Assembly (NCBI GenBank): GCA_000438195.1
Contig: FR903071.1
Location: forward strand, 1 to 48,824
Source: Mycoplasma sp. CAG:776
GTDB taxonomy: Bacteria; Bacillota_I; Bacilli_A; RF39; UBA660
DNA: 48,824 bases
Reading direction: 5' to 3'
Both the position numbers and the translations under genes were made by a program. Every line of letters begins with the position of its first letter. Position 1 is the stretch's first letter. The notes beneath the pieces were generated by a model, which was given only the letters and a program-made list of their open reading frames with translations, was not told the origin of the DNA and made no database searches. Shown piece after piece: positions 8,787 to 17,729 of the stretch.

Positions 8787-9839
8787 TTAAAGATAAGTTC
8801 TTAGTTTTCTTACATAATGGTAAACAAAATGATTTTTTCCCTTATATTCTTTTTTGATTTTTTTGATTATTTTTTTAATATCATATATTTCATAATAATT
8901 TATTTTTTCTTTTGTCATAATATATTCTATGGCTTTTATGGTAGTATCTTTCACATTTTTGCCATTTAAAAAATATTTTATTCTTTTATATTCATATTTA
9001 GGAACTTTACGATTTAACCACTTATAATATTTTTTATTCTTAGTCTTAAATACATAATGTTCACCATCTAATTTTTTTAAAACTTTTAAAGCATCATAAT
9101 ATCCCATTTTAATATTCTCATCTATTCTTTTGGGATCTAAGTCTAATACTCCACCTAAACTTCTTTTAGGTTCTATTACTACTACATCAGCATCTTCATC
9201 ATATTTTCGATGAAACCCTATTCCATGGATTTTGATTAAATAAACCTTTTCATATCCTTTTTGAAGTAACATATTGACAGGCCCTACATCATAAAATCCA
9301 CCATCTAAATAATAATTATCATCAATCAATTTTTCCATTTTAAAAATCGGTAAAAATGAACTAGCAATAATGTAATCTTTAATTTTATCTTTTTTCATAT
9401 CACTCTTAAATAAATATAATGGTTTTAAATCTTTTAAACGAACTGTTACTAAACCAAAGTCTATTTTACTTTTTAATAAATCATCTATGTTTAGTTCTTG
9501 ATCTATTAATTCTTTTACGCCTTTTAATTCTATTCCTTTATTTGCAATAATATTGATAAAACTTAATAATGAGGTTTTTAAATATTTGATATTAATTTTC
9601 TTACTATTTACGGCTTCAACATATTCTTTTCCAAAGCCAAAAATACTGCCCATATTACTATTACGCCAAATTTGTGGAAGTTCACTTCCTTTACCACTTG
9701 CTATAACAGAAGCATTTAAGGCTCCGATACTTGTTCCACATACACCATCTATTTTTATACCACATTCTAAAAAAGCTATATAAGCTCCCGCTTGATATGA
9801 TCCTCGAACTCCTCCACCTTCTAGTGCTAGTCCAATCAT
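8787..9839 (-). CDS. Patatin-like phospholipase (RssA/YjjU type)
   Basis: A 350-residue patatin-family acyl hydrolase. The oxyanion-hole motif EGGGVRGSYQAG is at 7-18, the nucleophile elbow GTSIG at 35-39 (Ser37), and the catalytic Asp in LDGG at 178-181 (Asp179). The family sequence ASSFLPIF precedes it. All parts of the Ser-Asp dyad are present, so it should hydrolyse lipid acyl esters at the cytoplasmic face. The C-terminal 100 residues are Lys rich. It overlaps the upstream dehydrogenase gene by 4 bp (ATGA), so the two are translationally coupled, and the ZIP transporter is 4 bp further up. The substrate is not known. Confidence 0.9.
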   Translation of the reverse strand: MIGLALEGGGVRGSYQAGAYIAFLECGIKIDGVCGTSIGALNASVIASGKGSELPQIWRNSNMGSIFGFGKEYVEAVNSKKINIKYLKTSLLSFINIIANKGIELKGVKELIDQELNIDDLLKSKIDFGLVTVRLKDLKPLYLFKSDMKKDKIKDYIIASSFLPIFKMEKLIDDNYYLDGGFYDVGPVNMLLQKGYEKVYLIKIHGIGFHRKYDEDADVVVIEPKRSLGGVLDLDPKRIDENIKMGYYDALKVLKKLDGEHYVFKTKNKKYYKWLNRKVPKYEYKRIKYFLNGKNVKDTTIKAIEYIMTKEKINYYEIYDIKKIIKKIKKEYKGKNHFVYHYVRKLRTYL

Positions 9840-10840
9840 TTTTTGTCCTTTTTTTGAACCATGTTAAATGGCTTTTTTAAAGTGTTTGTTATTTTTCCGC
9901 GATGTTTACGATTTAAAAACATGATTATTGGTTTGGCAAAAATTTTAGATATTCTTCTTCCTTTTACTTGTCTTTTTAATCTCATATAAAATGATGATAA
10001 TGAATCACTTCTAAACTCTAATATATTTTCTAAATTATCACTATCTTCATAAACATGACCATAAAAGTTTTTATCAACAAAAAATGCTGTTAATAAATAC
10101 TTGATATTTAATCCATATATTTTTAAGACATTTACTAAAATATTGCGGTAGGTATCAGTAGTAGATTCTCCACCTCCACCATTCCATATTTTATGATTTA
10201 ATTCGTTCACATGATTTAGAGCATTTACAAATAAATATCCAGCATCATTATCGGTTATGGCTTCTATCTTTGTATCTAATTTTACATTATACATAAATGC
10301 TCCTGTTTTTGGATTTGTTAAAACAAGAGGTAATCTTATGATCGTATAATTTTTTACTTTTTCTTCAATTCTTTTTTCTATTTTGAACTTAGTATTGCTA
10401 TAATAATCTAATGGTGTTAACTTAGGTTTCGTTTTAACATTGCAACTTTCTACTTTCCCATAAATTGTAGCAGAGGAAGCATAAATTAAATAAGCATCTG
10501 GATTGTACATATTCATCGCTTTTATTAAATTTTCTGTTCCTTTATAATCAACCATTTCACAAATATTTTTCTTAATATCAGCGATTGGTGGCATTATTCC
10601 AGCTAGATGAATGATATAATCATGATCTCTTACTAAAGCATCCATTAAAACACTATCATTCATATCACCATATATTAAATTAATTCGCCGGCGGTATCTT
10701 TTTAATCTTTTGATGCTATTTTTATTTCTTAAATCTAAAGCTGTAATTTCATATTTTCCTTCACTTAGTAAATATTTGATTACATTTATACCAATCGCTC
10801 CTCCTGCTCCTGTTATTAATACTTTTTTCAATTTAATCAC
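9836..10840 (-). CDS. NAD-dependent epimerase/dehydratase-family (extended SDR) protein
   Basis: A 334-residue extended short-chain dehydrogenase/reductase. The Rossmann motif GAGGAIG is at 11-17. The catalytic pair YSNTK at 147-151 gives YxxxK, and a Ser-rich ASSATIYG stretch lies at 121-128 where the catalytic Ser/Thr is expected. Members act on nucleotide sugars or related substrates. The last 70 residues are basic and atypical. It lies in an operon between the ZIP transporter (4-bp gap) and the patatin gene (4-bp overlap). Specificity cannot be read from the sequence. Confidence 0.85.
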   Translation of the reverse strand: MIKLKKVLITGAGGAIGINVIKYLLSEGKYEITALDLRNKNSIKRLKRYRRRINLIYGDMNDSVLMDALVRDHDYIIHLAGIMPPIADIKKNICEMVDYKGTENLIKAMNMYNPDAYLIYASSATIYGKVESCNVKTKPKLTPLDYYSNTKFKIEKRIEEKVKNYTIIRLPLVLTNPKTGAFMYNVKLDTKIEAITDNDAGYLFVNALNHVNELNHKIWNGGGGESTTDTYRNILVNVLKIYGLNIKYLLTAFFVDKNFYGHVYEDSDNLENILEFRSDSLSSFYMRLKRQVKGRRISKIFAKPIIMFLNRKHRGKITNTLKKPFNMVQKKDKK

Positions 10841-10844
10841 TTCC

Positions 10845-11597
10845 TTATATCAACATTGCTAAAATAATTATTATTATACCTGTTATTAAACCTAGTATGG
10901 TTTCTTTCTTTTTTATGTTCCCTATTAATTCTGGTAATAGTTCCATTATTAAAATATAAATTAACATTCCTAAAGTTATAATACTAATAATTGCTAAAAC
11001 TAAAGATGAAATTTCTCCTATTAATAAGAAAATAAATCCTCCTACAAAACTAGATAAGGTTAAGCTTAAAACTAGTAATTTATTTTTTTTAATATCTATT
11101 GAGCTAAATATAGTTGTTCCAAGAGGAATATTATGCAGAGCAACTGAAATACAAATCATTAATCCCATTTGAAAATCATTTAAAGTCATCCCTGCTATAG
11201 CAAATCCTTCTAATAAATTATGTAATATTAAACTTATTAAAGTTAGTGTCCCTATATGTTTCATATGTGATATATGTTCTTTTTTATCTATTTCATTATC
11301 ATGATGTTCATGATGATGATCTGGAATAAAAAAATCTAATATTTTCAATAAAAGCATTCCTAATGCTCCAAAGACTAATATGATCAGAATTTTAAATCCT
11401 ATATCATATGCTTCTAATAATTCGAATATTTCTGGAGCTAAATCCATAACTAATAAATTAATTATGATAATTAAAGCTAAGGCAATACTAAACGCATTTA
11501 ATTTATCTTTATTCTTTACTTTTAAGGATATTAATCCCCCTATTAAGAAAAATAAACCCACTATTAATGTTAAAATGAGTCCAAAATATTGTTCCAT
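10845..11597 (-). CDS. ZIP-family divalent metal transporter
   Basis: About 250 residues with roughly eight membrane segments and a His-rich cytoplasmic loop (HHHEHHDN and a later HMKH). The two conserved metal-site helices are HNLLEGFAIAG and ALHNIPLGTT, hallmarks of ZIP importers of zinc, iron or manganese. I start it at the ATG at 11597, with GGTG six bases upstream. A GTG three codons earlier is also in frame. It is the first gene of a tight three-gene operon with an SDR enzyme and a patatin-like lipase. Confidence 0.9.
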   Translation of the reverse strand: MEQYFGLILTLIVGLFFLIGGLISLKVKNKDKLNAFSIALALIIIINLLVMDLAPEIFELLEAYDIGFKILIILVFGALGMLLLKILDFFIPDHHHEHHDNEIDKKEHISHMKHIGTLTLISLILHNLLEGFAIAGMTLNDFQMGLMICISVALHNIPLGTTIFSSIDIKKNKLLVLSLTLSSFVGGFIFLLIGEISSLVLAIISIITLGMLIYILIMELLPELIGNIKKKETILGLITGIIIIILAMLI

Positions 11598-11661
11598 GTT
11601 CAACACCCATCTTAATTATACCTTTATTTAGTAATTTAAGCAAATAATTTTGTAAAGAAAA

Positions 11662-11687
11662 ACTATGTTTATAAATATAAACATAGT
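11662..11687 (-). terminator. Hairpin with T-rich tail, probable terminator
   Basis: ACTATGTTTAT (11662-11672) pairs perfectly with ATAAACATAGT (11677-11687) around a 4-base loop. The minus-strand transcript then reads TTTTCTTT. It would end transcription of the two zinc-ribbon membrane genes to the right. Confidence 0.55.
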
Positions 11688-11695
11688 CTGGTATG

Positions 11696-11734
11696 GAAGT
11701 AGAAGTTAAAAATACTGCTATTAACTTCTACTTC
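11696..11734. repeat. Perfect 14-bp inverted repeat in intergenic DNA
   Basis: GAAGTAGAAGTTAA (11696-11709) and its exact complement TTAACTTCTACTTC (11721-11734) flank an 11-base loop. There is no T run on either side, so it is not a standard terminator. It stands 8 bp from the hairpin at 11662-11687 and could act with it as a double terminator or RNA-processing structure. Confidence 0.6.
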
Positions 11735-11794
11735 ATAAGTATAACATATATTTCAAAAATATACAATATGCTAAATTTTAATTTTTACATTTTT

Positions 11795-12664
11795 TTACCA
11801 ATTAAAGATATCGCTGTAGTCATTTGAAGAATGATTTGTTATTTCTTTTACCATTCCACTAGCAAATGTTAAGCTTATAATTATGAAAGCTACTACTGCC
11901 ATTACTATCCATAAAGAAATCAATCCTGTAATTGCATAACTTCTTCTATCTTCTTTTATTTTTGTTTCAGAATTAAATCCAACAATGAAGTTGAAAAAAC
12001 AAAATACACTTATAATTAAAGTAGCAATTGTTCCTAATACTGTTAATAATGATACATTAAGTAATAAAATGATTGCCATTCCCAAATAAGCAAATACCAT
12101 TGGAGCATTACTTGTAATGTAAAGATTAAAGGATTTCTTAAAAGTAAAGTTATTATTCTTAGCAATTTTAGCAACAATTAATGCTGCTACTACTGGAAGT
12201 ATAGCCATAATAGCATAGATTAGGATTCCATAAATGAATATTTGAAAATATGGAACATCTACAGTTGCAGCACCCCATAAACTATCTTCAACCCCTCTAG
12301 CAGTTGAGGCAAATATTGCCATTAAATAGAAAGCAAAAGCAATTGCTAAAATAACAGTTAAAATAATACTTTTATTACTTCTTGAACTATTTGCTTCTTC
12401 ACTAACTGTTGTTGCTGGTTTTTTAAATACATTTAAAATTGTACTCCAAATATCTTTTCCAGTATTGACAATTGCATCACCATTTACAACTACTGCTGGA
12501 TTAGCTGATGCATTTTCATTTTCAGAACTACAAGCACATACTTCACCATCTTTAAGTTCTTTCCCACACTTTGTGCAAAATCTTTTTTCTACTTTAACTT
12601 CTTCAATTGGTTCTTTTTTCTTAGTTGTTGTCTTCTTTGTTGTATCTTTTTTTTCTTCAGCCAT
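11795..12664 (-). CDS. Zinc-ribbon, multi-pass membrane protein (YIP1-like)
   Basis: About 289 residues. The Lys/Thr-rich start is followed by a short zinc ribbon (CTKCGKELKDGEVCAC), a linker, and about five membrane helices from roughly residue 95 to near the end. The overall plan resembles YIP1-family membrane proteins with an N-terminal zinc ribbon; this is a weak family call. I use the ATG at 12664, ten bases after AGGAG, rather than the GTG three codons upstream. It lies about 20 bp downstream of another zinc-ribbon membrane protein, suggesting an operon with related function. Role unknown. Confidence 0.65.
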   Translation of the reverse strand: MAEEKKDTTKKTTTKKKEPIEEVKVEKRFCTKCGKELKDGEVCACSSENENASANPAVVVNGDAIVNTGKDIWSTILNVFKKPATTVSEEANSSRSNKSIILTVILAIAFAFYLMAIFASTARGVEDSLWGAATVDVPYFQIFIYGILIYAIMAILPVVAALIVAKIAKNNNFTFKKSFNLYITSNAPMVFAYLGMAIILLLNVSLLTVLGTIATLIISVFCFFNFIVGFNSETKIKEDRRSYAITGLISLWIVMAVVAFIIISLTFASGMVKEITNHSSNDYSDIFNW

Positions 12665-12684
12665 TTTACTCACACTCCTTTTTC

Positions 12685-14142
12685 CTATTTATATAAATAT
12701 GGCTCAACTAAATAAATGTAGAAATTTGACCATCCATCTGGTTCACTTTCTGTTATAAATTCTATTTTTAAATCATCAACATCAGTTACATCAATACTGA
12801 TTTCTGATTTAATTTCATTCGTTTTCGTGATCTCTCCTGAACGATATAGTTCTTTATCATCACCATAAATTACAATTTCACCTTTAAAGTCAGAATCCCA
12901 ATCTGGTCCTCTTACAATCGTTGCTTTAAACGTCTTATATTCATTATTTAAACGATATACTCTACTTACTGTTTCTCCTTTAAAACTGAAACTTACATAA
13001 CTATCATATTCCTTATCATTAATTGTTACTTTATATGATGAATCATAACTTCCGCTTGTAGATGAAACAAGATATTTATCTGTTAAATTATCTGGTAGTT
13101 TATCTTCATAACTTTCCTTTAACTCTTCTAATTCTTTATATTCATCACTATTATATTCTAAAGCTTTCATTGATTTATTAATCATTTCCATAACTTCATT
13201 TGTTTTTAAATTCTTTTCTAATTCTGCGGCTAAAGATTTCGTGTATTCTATAACTTTATTTGTTGCATCTTCATATAAAGTAAGGTACTCTTCGGTATTA
13301 CTTAAATTAATATTATTTTTATACTTATTATCTTCTAAATACTCTACAACTTCTATGTAGGCATTTAGTTTTTCTTCTGTTGTTGCATTTTCTTTGAAAT
13401 TTGTTAAACTCTTTACTTCACTTTCTAACTCACTAATTTCATCTTTTAAGTAATTACTTACAAATTCTTTTGCTTCTTTATAATAAGAATCCTCTTCTAT
13501 TACACTATTATAGTAAGTATATTTGTCATTATCGTCGCTAGCTTCTTCGGCTTTAAAATAGTTTTCTTTAGAACTATATAAAGAACGTAATTCATCGCAA
13601 TATTTATAGTATTCTTCATATGTCAGTACATATTCTAATCCATTAAAATAACTATATATCTCACTTAAAATATTGTAAATTTTTGTGTATTCTTTTTCTA
13701 ATTCTTCACGATCTTTGTAAGATTTATTAAAATTTTTAACCCAATTATTTATTGTTTTTTCAATTTGCTTAGAAATACTTTCTAATTTATCTTCGTCACC
13801 CTTATTGCTTCTTAAAATATCTCCTATTTTAATTAATTCATCATTTTTATAATCTTCTTTATAATTATTATAATAACTTGCTAAATAATCTTCTACCTTT
13901 TTTACAGGATTGCTTAATAAAATAGTTAAAGCAATTATAGTGGCAACAATTAATAGAATTGCTACTCCAATTCCTATTTTTACCTTTTTAGGAATCTTTT
14001 TTACTTTATCTTTTAAATCATTTTTATTTTTTTTCGCTTTTTTAGTTGGTTTTTCTTTTTCTTCTTGCTCTAATTTGTTTCCACAACTCTCACAGAATTT
14101 AGCTCCTTCTTCATTTTTGGTACCACACTTACCACAAAACAT
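12685..14142 (-). CDS. Zinc-ribbon, single-pass membrane protein with long helical extracytoplasmic region
   Basis: A 485-residue protein. Residues 1-21 form a CxxC-x10-CxxC zinc ribbon (Cys 3, 6, 17, 20), followed by a Lys-rich cytoplasmic linker and one membrane helix (about 56-78). A Glu/Lys/Tyr-rich, probably coiled-coil region runs from about 80 to 345. The C-terminal part, about 130 residues rich in beta-forming residues, is Tyr and Asp rich. The plan is that of the TcaA/YvbJ-like zinc-ribbon proteins of Gram-positive bacteria, but no close family is claimed. AAGGAGTG precedes the ATG. It is co-directional with the next zinc-ribbon protein. Confidence 0.65.
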   Translation of the reverse strand: MFCGKCGTKNEEGAKFCESCGNKLEQEEKEKPTKKAKKNKNDLKDKVKKIPKKVKIGIGVAILLIVATIIALTILLSNPVKKVEDYLASYYNNYKEDYKNDELIKIGDILRSNKGDEDKLESISKQIEKTINNWVKNFNKSYKDREELEKEYTKIYNILSEIYSYFNGLEYVLTYEEYYKYCDELRSLYSSKENYFKAEEASDDNDKYTYYNSVIEEDSYYKEAKEFVSNYLKDEISELESEVKSLTNFKENATTEEKLNAYIEVVEYLEDNKYKNNINLSNTEEYLTLYEDATNKVIEYTKSLAAELEKNLKTNEVMEMINKSMKALEYNSDEYKELEELKESYEDKLPDNLTDKYLVSSTSGSYDSSYKVTINDKEYDSYVSFSFKGETVSRVYRLNNEYKTFKATIVRGPDWDSDFKGEIVIYGDDKELYRSGEITKTNEIKSEISIDVTDVDDLKIEFITESEPDGWSNFYIYLVEPYLYK

Positions 14143-14225
14143 AAATTCACTCCTTACTTTTTCTAACTAAAAATATTTTACAATATTTTTAATATAAAAT
14201 AAATACTTTTTTTTATTTTTTTAGT

Positions 14226-15305
14226 TTAATTTATCTTTTTACTAATTAATTCACAATTATTTTTAATTCTTTCATTGGTAGGAGCTAATTCTAATGCTTT
14301 ATTCATATATAATAAACTTTTAGGATATAAATTTAAGTTATAACAAACAAGCCCCATTAATTCATAAATATATTCATTCCAAGCAAAGGCTTCATTAATA
14401 TATATTGGAGGTTTTTCTTTAATTAAAAAAGCACTTTCTAATAATTCATATGCCTCCGAAAAACGGGATTCATTTAAGTAGATTTGAGCAAGTTCTACAT
14501 AGCCTTCTCTTAAATAAGAAGCTTCCTTTATAGCATTTTGATACCACATCTCCGCTTCTTTTGGCCTATTTAATCCCATATAGCATCTAGCAATAAAACG
14601 CATGGAAGCTGATCTTTCGGCATCCCATATTGCTGATGGTAAATTTAAATGTTTTAGTAAGGTATCTATTCCTTCATTCCAACGACCATAATACATATAT
14701 TCTCTTCCTAAATAATGCATATTTCGATCATCACTCGGATCTTCTTTTACACTCATTTCTAATAAACTCAAATAGTTGCTACGAGATTTCTCTTTATCTG
14801 GATAATGATTTAAAATTATTTTTTCTTGTATTTCTTCTTTTTCTTGCTCTTCTGTATAAAGAACTTCATGAACAGGATGTTTCCAGATATATCCTTCTCT
14901 TTTATGAATTTGGTTTAATAAAAAGGTTGTTGCAGGTTTTCCATATTCATCAAAACTCCAATTATAAGTATATTTTACTCTGCTTGTATCTTCCCTCCAA
15001 ATTTCTTCTAATTTCTCTCGCCATCCAGGATTAAATACTTCATCTAAATCGGTACATACACATATATCTGTATCTTGTGGAAGCATTTCTAATGATTTAT
15101 TACGTGCTACATCAAATCGCCAAGGTGTAATCACTTCTTCTTTTACCTCTACTCCTAATTTCTTTAGTAATTCTACACTTTTATCAGTTGAACCAGTATC
15201 TAAAACATATATCTTATCCGCTTCTTTCATAGAATTAACCCATCGCTCTATAAATTTTTCTTCATTTTTACATATTGCATACACACATATTTTATATTTA
15301 TTCAT
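14226..15305 (-). CDS. Family 2 glycosyltransferase with C-terminal TPR repeats
   Basis: A 359-residue cytoplasmic protein. Residues 1-130 are a GT-A glycosyltransferase domain: the start YAICKNEEKFIERW, the LDTGSTDKS nucleotide-binding segment and the DLD metal motif (86-88). From about residue 190 to the end helical TPR-like repeats are seen. This layout is shared with SunS-type enzymes that glycosylate peptides or proteins. It is transcribed divergently from a Thr-rich collagen-like gene 87 bp away, making that protein a plausible acceptor. That link is inference. Confidence 0.85.
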   Translation of the reverse strand: MNKYKICVYAICKNEEKFIERWVNSMKEADKIYVLDTGSTDKSVELLKKLGVEVKEEVITPWRFDVARNKSLEMLPQDTDICVCTDLDEVFNPGWREKLEEIWREDTSRVKYTYNWSFDEYGKPATTFLLNQIHKREGYIWKHPVHEVLYTEEQEKEEIQEKIILNHYPDKEKSRSNYLSLLEMSVKEDPSDDRNMHYLGREYMYYGRWNEGIDTLLKHLNLPSAIWDAERSASMRFIARCYMGLNRPKEAEMWYQNAIKEASYLREGYVELAQIYLNESRFSEAYELLESAFLIKEKPPIYINEAFAWNEYIYELMGLVCYNLNLYPKSLLYMNKALELAPTNERIKNNCELISKKIN

Positions 15306-15392
15306 TTTATCACCTATTTAATTTATATGCTTTTCATAAATTATTATCATTCTATTTTCTTTTTTCATATGATATTAGTAAAGGAGTGAATT

Positions 15393-16880
15393 ATGGATAA
15401 TATTAAAAAAGCACAAAAGAAAATTGAGTGTTATCAAGAAAATCATCCTCGAGATTATTATTGTTGTTCTAGTCAATCTGGAATTGGACCGACTGGGCCT
15501 ACCGGACCTACTGGACCCGCTGGTTCTACTCTAGGTTCTATAACTGTTGGCAATACAATTACAGGTGATCCTGGTACTCCTGCCTTTGTCCGAAATGTTG
15601 GCGATAATGTAAATGTTGTATTAGAATTTGTCATTCCTCAAGGAACTACTGGTAATGATGGGACGAATGGTACAGATGGCGAGCAAGGTCCTCAAGGTAT
15701 TCAGGGTGAACGTGGATTTGCTGGAGAAATAGGAGCAACTGGGCCTCAGGGCGCACAAGGTATACAAGGATTTCAAGGTGAGTTAGGTCCAACGGGACCT
15801 ACAGGACCTCAAGGAATACAAGGAATTCAGGGAATCCAAGGATTGCAAGGACCTCAAGGTCCGACGGGACCGACTGGGCCTCAAGGGATGCAAGGTATTC
15901 AAGGTATTCAAGGTCCTCAGGGAATTCAAGGTCTTGTTGGAGCAACAGGACCCACTGGTAGTACAGGTCCGCAAGGAATTCAGGGAATTCCAGGTGAAAG
16001 CGGTTCTATTGGACCTACTGGGCCTACCGGACCTCAAGGACCTGCTGGTGTACAAGGTGATATGGGGCCTCAAGGATTAATTGGACCTACAGGAAATACT
16101 GGTCCGACTGGTCCTACCGGCCCCCAAGGAGTTAGTGGTGGTGTGGGTCCGACCGGTCCGACCGGTCTTCAAGGAATCCAGGGCATACAAGGAAATGGTG
16201 GACCAACTGGTGCTAAGGGTGATACAGGACCTACAGGACCTACAGGGCCGCAGGGACCTCAAGGGTTACAAGGAATTGAAGGTCATCAAGGACTTCAAGG
16301 AGATGTTGGACCTACCGGCCCGCAAGGGATTCAAGGAATTCAGGGAGTGCAAGGAATTCAAGGTGTTACTGGGCCTACGGGTCCTAGAGGTATTACAGGT
16401 CCAACGGGGCCTACTGGACCAGGCGGTGTTATTACTCCTACCTATGGCGGGCTTAGAAACTCTAGTGTCCAATTACTTTCTTTTACTGCTGCAGACACTT
16501 ATGTTCCTTTAACTTTAAACACGCAACTAGCTACCAATAATGTTACTTATGGTAATAATACAATTATCATTATAGAATCAGGAGATTACGAAATTTTTTA
16601 TAACGTTTTAATTAATACTAGTAGTGCTGTAGATGTTGGGATTGCTGTTAGAAATACTGGTCTACCTATCATTGAGACTACTGGTTCTCAAACTTTAGCC
16701 TTAGATTCCACTACTACAATTGCTTATGATGGACGTCTTACCGGTAGTACTATTGTTTCTTTAAATACTGGTGATACCCTTGATTTAGCTGTACGAGTTC
16801 TTAGAACTTTACCTGTTGGATTAGATACTATTGTTAATAATAACGTAAATGCTACTCTTACTGTTAAAAAGTTAAATTAA
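15393..16880 (+). CDS. Collagen-like repeat protein with C-terminal head domain
   Basis: A 495-residue protein. Residues 1-29 form a non-hydrophobic N-terminus with CYQENHP (13-19) and a CC pair (24-25). A short GPT run (30-43) follows, then a beta module ending VIPQG (about 45-83) and Gly-X-Y repeats (84-345) dominated by GPT and GIQ triplets. A C-terminal globular domain of about 150 residues recalls BclA/C1q-type trimer heads. There is no signal peptide and no LPXTG. AAGGAGTG stands six bases before the ATG. The N-terminus is shared with the second collagen-like protein at 17.7 kb. It probably trimerises into a surface fibre; attachment route unknown. Confidence 0.9.
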   Translation: MDNIKKAQKKIECYQENHPRDYYCCSSQSGIGPTGPTGPTGPAGSTLGSITVGNTITGDPGTPAFVRNVGDNVNVVLEFVIPQGTTGNDGTNGTDGEQGPQGIQGERGFAGEIGATGPQGAQGIQGFQGELGPTGPTGPQGIQGIQGIQGLQGPQGPTGPTGPQGMQGIQGIQGPQGIQGLVGATGPTGSTGPQGIQGIPGESGSIGPTGPTGPQGPAGVQGDMGPQGLIGPTGNTGPTGPTGPQGVSGGVGPTGPTGLQGIQGIQGNGGPTGAKGDTGPTGPTGPQGPQGLQGIEGHQGLQGDVGPTGPQGIQGIQGVQGIQGVTGPTGPRGITGPTGPTGPGGVITPTYGGLRNSSVQLLSFTAADTYVPLTLNTQLATNNVTYGNNTIIIIESGDYEIFYNVLINTSSAVDVGIAVRNTGLPIIETTGSQTLALDSTTTIAYDGRLTGSTIVSLNTGDTLDLAVRVLRTLPVGLDTIVNNNVNATLTVKKLN

Positions 16881-16885
16881 AATTT

Positions 16886-16913
16886 AAAAATCTCAATTCA
16901 ATTTGAGATTTTT
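16886..16913. terminator. Bidirectional terminator between collagen-like gene and gmk
   Basis: An 11-bp perfect stem (16886-16896 with 16903-16913) of AAAAATCTCAA and TTGAGATTTTT around a 6-base loop lies between convergent genes. A and T runs on the two sides make it work in both directions. Confidence 0.8.
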
Positions 16914-17590
16914 TATTCTATTTCGTTTATAGTGTTATCAAATTCTTTATCAATTAAAAATTCATGAATTATTTCTTCTTCATTTTCCATATAAATTTCT
17001 TCAATCCGATCTACACGGCATTTTTCAGAAATTAATATTGCTTCGACTTTTTTTATAGCCTCTTCTAAGTTATCATTTACAACAACATAATTATATTTAT
17101 TCACTTCATTTATTTCATTATAAGCGACTTTAAATCGTTTTATTATTTGTTCTTTTGTTTCAGTTCCACGTGTCTTTATTCTTCTTTTTACTTCTTCCAT
17201 GGATGGAGCCATAATAAAAATCAATATAGTTTGTGGAAATTGTTCTTTAATTTGTTTAGCGCCTTCTACATCTATTTCCAATATAACGTCTTTTCCTTGT
17301 TCTAGTAATTGTTTTACTTCTTTTTTAGGAGTTCCATAATATTTGTTATATTGTACTTTTGCATATTCTAAAAATTTATTTTCTTTAATCATTTTTTCAA
17401 ATTTTTGGTCATCTACAAAATAGTAGTCTTTACCATCTATTTCATTTTCTCGTTTTTCTCTAGAAGTATAGGAAATTGACAGATTCAAATTAGGATTTCT
17501 TGCTAATAATTCTCGAATAAGAGTGCCTTTTCCAGCACAAGTTGTTCCTGATATTACAATTAGTTCACCATAAGTTTTACTTTTAATCAT
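16913..17590 (-). CDS. gmk: Guanylate kinase
   Basis: A 225-residue cytoplasmic enzyme that phosphorylates GMP to GDP with ATP. It has the P-loop GTTCAGKGT (15-23). The GMP-binding segment is SISYTSREKRENEIDGKDYYFV, typical of the family, with the EYAKVQYNKYYGTP element after it. The C-terminal tail is about 20 residues longer than average and acidic. AAGGAG precedes the ATG. It is a monocistronic housekeeping gene between two collagen-like genes on the opposite strand. Confidence 0.93.
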   Translation of the reverse strand: MIKSKTYGELIVISGTTCAGKGTLIRELLARNPNLNLSISYTSREKRENEIDGKDYYFVDDQKFEKMIKENKFLEYAKVQYNKYYGTPKKEVKQLLEQGKDVILEIDVEGAKQIKEQFPQTILIFIMAPSMEEVKRRIKTRGTETKEQIIKRFKVAYNEINEVNKYNYVVVNDNLEEAIKKVEAILISEKCRVDRIEEIYMENEEEIIHEFLIDKEFDNTINEIE

Positions 17591-17729
17591 ATTTTCTCCT
17601 TTTTATTTAATGAAGATTATACCATTGTTTTCTTAAATTTTAAATACCTTTTTGTTACAAAAAATTATGCAAATATCATCGTTATTTTATTATCTTAAAC
17701 ATATAATGTAAAAGAAAGGAGATTAAGTA

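Noticed and set aside
14169..14190. AT-only hairpin AAAAATATT / AATATTTTT downstream of the glycosyltransferase
   Set aside because: It contains no G-C pair, has no clear T run after it on the minus strand, and such sequences arise often by chance here.
14630..15034. A 134-codon plus-strand frame inside the glycosyltransferase gene
   Set aside because: It is antisense to a well-supported enzyme, is Leu/Phe/Tyr rich as expected of an antisense shadow, and has no ribosome site.
15360..15385. CATATGATA before the first collagen-like gene and CATATAATG before the second, like sporulation sigma -10 boxes
   Set aside because: No spore gene is seen in the window, the -35 elements do not match, and CATAT-type sequences are common at this base composition. 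The second also reads as an ordinary TATAAT.
15783..16512. Long open frames on both strands inside the collagen-like gene (antisense Ser/Arg/Thr-rich and sense Leu-rich frames)
   Set aside because: They are by-products of the GGN-CCN-style triplet repeats, have no ribosome sites and show unnatural composition. The same applies to the frames inside the second collagen-like gene at 18.2-18.6 kb.
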